Assembly: GCA_031254175.1 (NCBI GenBank) | Contig: JAIRUY010000241.1 | Location: forward strand, 1 to 8,254 | Direction: 5' to 3' | DNA length: 8,254 nt | DNA from: Treponema sp. | GTDB lineage: Bacteria; Spirochaetota; Spirochaetia; Treponematales; Breznakiellaceae | Shown here: one piece after another, positions 5,769-8,254 of the stretch | How the letters are laid out: each line of letters opens with the position of its first letter | Position numbering within the stretch: the stretch's first letter is position 1 | Notes under the pieces: model-generated | What the model was told of the DNA's origin: nothing | What the model saw: the letters and a program-made list of their open reading frames with translations, nothing else | Database searches by the model: none | Translations under genes and position numbers: made by a program

Positions 5769-7742
5769 ATGAAAAAATCGATCCTGCTTCTTTTTATATT
5801 TATTGCTGCCGGCAGTCTTTTTGCACAACAAACTGAAAACCCGCTTCCGCTTAAGCGAGTTGTCATTCTTACCTCAGGCCTTGCGTACTACGAACATTCC
5901 GGCACTTTAAACAGCGCCGCAAACATTGTGCTTCCGTTCAGGCTGGACGCTGTAAATGACGCTTTAAAAACTCTTGTTATAAATGATTCCGCTTCCGCAA
6001 ATCCTTCCGTCACTTATCAATCAGAGCAAACGCTTATTCAGACATTACGCAGTCTAAGCATTGATCTTTCAGACGAGCCAGGCCTCCCTGTAATACTTTC
6101 AAGGCTAAGAGGCGCGGAAGTTGAAATTGAAAGTCCAATTCCGTTTACAGGCAGAATTGCCGGTATTGAATACAGGCAGGTTGGAAGTTCAGGTTATATG
6201 GAAACAAGAGAGCCCTGGCTTCTTCTGAACACGGCTCAGGGAATCAGGCCGTTTAATTTAAAGGAAATCAGTTCAATCAGTTTTAAAAACCCGGTAATTG
6301 AGCAGGATCTTAACCGCGGTCTTGATTTAATCGCGGCCTCAAGAAATTCATTTTCCCGTCTGCTTTCGATTAATCTTCCGGGAAGCGGCAGAAGGGATGT
6401 TTCAATAAGTTACGTTATCCCCTCCCCTGTCTGGAAAGTTTCCTACCGTCTTGACCTTGGCGCACAAAGACCTTTGTTCCAGGGATGGGCAATTGTTGAC
6501 AATGACAGCGATACCGACTGGGCCAATGTGCAGCTTTCCCTTGTCGCCGGACGTCCTGTTTCTTTTATTCAAAACCTGTACCCGCCTTATTATGTTTCGC
6601 GCCCTGTACTGCCGCTTTCCATAGCGGGAACAGCCGAAGCGCAGACTCATGACAGGGAGTATTCTACGTCTTCCGCTGATAGCCGCGTCATGATGGATTA
6701 TTCATTAGCTGAGGAAAGTGTTATGGCGGCCAGACAATACTCAGCGCCAGCACAAAACGTTACAGGCGGAACAGTAACTACAGCCGCCGGAAGCGAAGCG
6801 GGAGGGCAGTTTGAGTTTACCATAAAAAATCCTGTCAGCCTTGATCGCAGAATGAGCGCAATGCTTCCGCTTGTAGAATCGCAGATTGAAGCACGCGGCC
6901 TTTTGATTTACAACGGTTCCGGCAGATACCCAAGACTTGGCGCAGAGATTACTAACACAAGCGGAATGAAACTGCCTGCCGGCCCCATTACGGTTTATGA
7001 CGGAGGGGTTTATGCGGGAGACGCCCTTATTGAATTCTGGAATGAAAACGAAAAAAGACTCATATCTTTTGGAGAAGATCTTTCAGTTACGGCAGCCGCA
7101 GGCAATACAAGCACACGCGCTGTAAGTTCCGTAACTGTCTCAGGCGGCGTTATGACAATAAACCGCAGCCAGACTTTTACAAGAACTTATACTTTTATAA
7201 ACTCCGGCTCCGCCGCAAAACAGCTTGTGGTAGAACACGCGAAAACAGCCCAGACAGACCTTGTTTCTCCGGCCGCCAACGAACAGACGGCGGCGGCTTA
7301 CCGCTTTAATGTAACATTGCAGCCAAACCGTGAAACAATCTTAACAGTAAACGAAAGAAGACCCGTTTCAGAAAGAATTACTTTGCTTTCACAGCGGCCT
7401 GAAACAATATTAAGCTACACAACAAATGATGAAATACCGCCCCGCGTGCGCCAGGCTTTACAGCGTGCTGTAGAGCTGAGACAGGCAGTCGATGCCGCCA
7501 GCCAAACGGTAAGGAATATTGAAACAAAAAGAAACAGCCTTATATCAGATCAGGACAGAGTACGGCGAAATCTTGAAGCGGCAGGATCGCAGACACAACA
7601 GGGACAGGAATATTTAAGACGGCTTGTCGCTTTGGACAGCGAAATCGACACGGAAACCGCCAACCTTGAAAGGGCCAATGCAAACACAAGATCAGCGCAG
7701 CAGGCGTATGAAAACTACCTTAACACTATTAATCTTCAATGA
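5769..7742 (+). CDS. Exported DUF4139-domain protein
   Basis: A 657-residue secreted or periplasmic protein. Residues 1-19 are a type I signal peptide ending SLFA before QQ. The mature N-terminus (about 25-200) is a beta-rich region that begins with VVILTSGLAYYEHSG and tells of the DUF4140-like start of this family. Residues 219-263 carry the DUF4139 signature: SPVWKVSYRLDL, then GWAIVDNDSDTDW and VQLSLVAGRP. A Ser/Ala/Gly-rich linker (about 283-345) interrupts the domain, after which beta strands resume to about 545. The C-terminus (556-650) is a long heptad-like helix, probably a coiled coil. Function is unknown for the family in bacteria; a surface or envelope role is an inference. ATG 5769 has a strong GGAGGG (5754-5759) 9 nt upstream. 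It follows pfp by 48 bp and precedes the thioesterase by 12 bp, so it is probably cotranscribed with the thioesterase. Confidence 0.85.
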   Translation: MKKSILLLFIFIAAGSLFAQQTENPLPLKRVVILTSGLAYYEHSGTLNSAANIVLPFRLDAVNDALKTLVINDSASANPSVTYQSEQTLIQTLRSLSIDLSDEPGLPVILSRLRGAEVEIESPIPFTGRIAGIEYRQVGSSGYMETREPWLLLNTAQGIRPFNLKEISSISFKNPVIEQDLNRGLDLIAASRNSFSRLLSINLPGSGRRDVSISYVIPSPVWKVSYRLDLGAQRPLFQGWAIVDNDSDTDWANVQLSLVAGRPVSFIQNLYPPYYVSRPVLPLSIAGTAEAQTHDREYSTSSADSRVMMDYSLAEESVMAARQYSAPAQNVTGGTVTTAAGSEAGGQFEFTIKNPVSLDRRMSAMLPLVESQIEARGLLIYNGSGRYPRLGAEITNTSGMKLPAGPITVYDGGVYAGDALIEFWNENEKRLISFGEDLSVTAAAGNTSTRAVSSVTVSGGVMTINRSQTFTRTYTFINSGSAAKQLVVEHAKTAQTDLVSPAANEQTAAAYRFNVTLQPNRETILTVNERRPVSERITLLSQRPETILSYTTNDEIPPRVRQALQRAVELRQAVDAASQTVRNIETKRNSLISDQDRVRRNLEAAGSQTQQGQEYLRRLVALDSEIDTETANLERANANTRSAQQAYENYLNTINLQ

Positions 7743-7753
7743 TATTATTGAAG
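7734..7753 (+). repeat. Inverted repeat over the DUF4139 stop and thioesterase ribosome-site region
   Basis: CTTCAAT (7734-7740) and ATTGAAG (7747-7753) are perfect 7-bp arms; a G-U pair extends the RNA stem to 8 bp with an ATAT loop. The hairpin contains the TGA of the upstream gene and ends 1 nt before the thioesterase ATG, hiding the only purine-rich stretch (GAAG). Ribosomes finishing the upstream gene would open it. Confidence 0.5.
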
Positions 7754-7754
7754 C

Positions 7755-8150
7755 ATGTTTAGTATAACAATAAATCCGCGTTTCGGAGACGTAGACATTC
7801 TTGGGCATATTAACAATACTGTCCCTTCTCAATGGTTTGAGACTGCCAGAACACAATTGATGAGAGTATTTGATCCGGAATTGGCTTTGACAAAAAAAAC
7901 TTTCCCGCTCATTTTGGCTCATACCGATTACGATTTTATTTCCCAGATGTACATTCAGCCCGAAGTAACCATAAAATCATGGATCTCCAGGATAGGGACA
8001 AAATCATTTACAATTTATCAGGAAGCCTGGCAGCAGGGAAAGCTTTGCGTTAAGGGAAATGCGGTAATTGTCCATTACGATTTCAACACAGAACAGACAA
8101 CGCCCATTCCTGAGGATAAAAAGAAACTGTTGGCAGAACATTTTCTCTAG
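7755..8150 (+). CDS. Hotdog-fold acyl-CoA thioesterase (4HBT/YbgC-like)
   Basis: A 131-residue cytoplasmic enzyme expected to hydrolyse an acyl-CoA or acyl-ACP thioester. The N-terminal RFGDVDILGHINN (9-21) is the 4HBT_2 signature; D14 aligns with the catalytic Asp18 of E. coli YbgC. WFETARTQLMRVFD (27-40) matches the start of the central hotdog helix, and VTIKSWISRIGTKSFTIYQE and CVKGNAVIVHYDF fit the following strands. Length is normal for a single-domain member. ATG 7755 is preceded by an in-frame TGA at 7749-7751, so the start is fixed; no good Shine-Dalgarno exists and the upstream stop is 12 bp away, favouring translational coupling. The true substrate cannot be told from the sequence. 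Its stop overlaps that of the convergent aspS. Confidence 0.88.
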   Translation: MFSITINPRFGDVDILGHINNTVPSQWFETARTQLMRVFDPELALTKKTFPLILAHTDYDFISQMYIQPEVTIKSWISRIGTKSFTIYQEAWQQGKLCVKGNAVIVHYDFNTEQTTPIPEDKKKLLAEHFL

Positions 8151-8254
8151 GATTTTTCTTCTTCTTTTTTGATTGTTATCCGCAGTTCATCAAGCTGTTT
8201 CTGATCCACTTCTGACGGACAGTCGTCCATCGGGCTTACAGCGAAAGAATTTTT
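8147..8254 (-). CDS. aspS: Aspartate--tRNA ligase, C-terminal end only (runs off right edge)
   Basis: The minus strand is open from the right edge to TAG at 8149-8147. It encodes 35 residues beginning KNSFAVSPMDDCPSEVDQ and ending LDELRITIKKEEEKS. This fits the extreme C-terminus of bacterial AspRS; E. coli ends FPKTTAAACLMTEAPS...ALAELSIQVV with a charged tail. The catalytic class II core lies outside the window. Its stop and the thioesterase stop share CTAG (8147-8150), a tail-to-tail overlap of 4 bp with no terminator hairpin visible. The identification rests on a short segment but the pattern is characteristic. Confidence 0.85.
   Translation of the reverse strand, partial: KNSFAVSPMDDCPSEVDQKQLDELRITIKKEEEKS

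Overview
The window looks like ordinary chromosomal sequence from a spirochaete, most likely Treponema or a close relative. The grounds are a long-form pyrophosphate-dependent phosphofructokinase of the Treponema/Borrelia type, a TamB-like gene of the kind that lies beside bamA in Treponema pallidum (from memory), a thymidylate kinase with an altered P-loop, and several exported proteins typical of a diderm cell. I see no insertion sequence, phage, CRISPR, tRNA or rRNA, and no sign of recent transfer.

Layout. Positions 1-442 (minus) hold the start of a TamB/AsmA-like envelope protein that runs off the left edge. A divergent 140-bp gap follows. On the plus strand come tmk (583-1224) and an overlapping gene for an exported aromatic-rich helical protein (1208-1816). 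ligA (1824-3806, minus) converges on this pair. A compact divergent regulatory region (3807-3905) separates ligA from a 29-codon gene for a very basic ribosomal-type peptide (3906-3995). Next on the plus strand are the PPi-dependent phosphofructokinase (4059-5720), an exported DUF4139 protein (5769-7742) and a small hotdog thioesterase (7755-8150). The thioesterase stop codon overlaps the stop of a convergent aspS, of which only the last 35 codons are in the window (8147-8254, minus).

The genes do not form one pathway. They are housekeeping functions: DNA precursor synthesis and ligation, glycolysis, translation and envelope biogenesis. They sit in tightly packed short operons, and no gap exceeds 140 bp. 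I found no convincing novel multi-gene system. The points most worth following are the tmk Walker A loop without its lysine, a LigA with several substitutions around the NAD-binding site, the shared palindrome and T9 tract between ligA and the small basic gene, and the two uncharacterised exported proteins.
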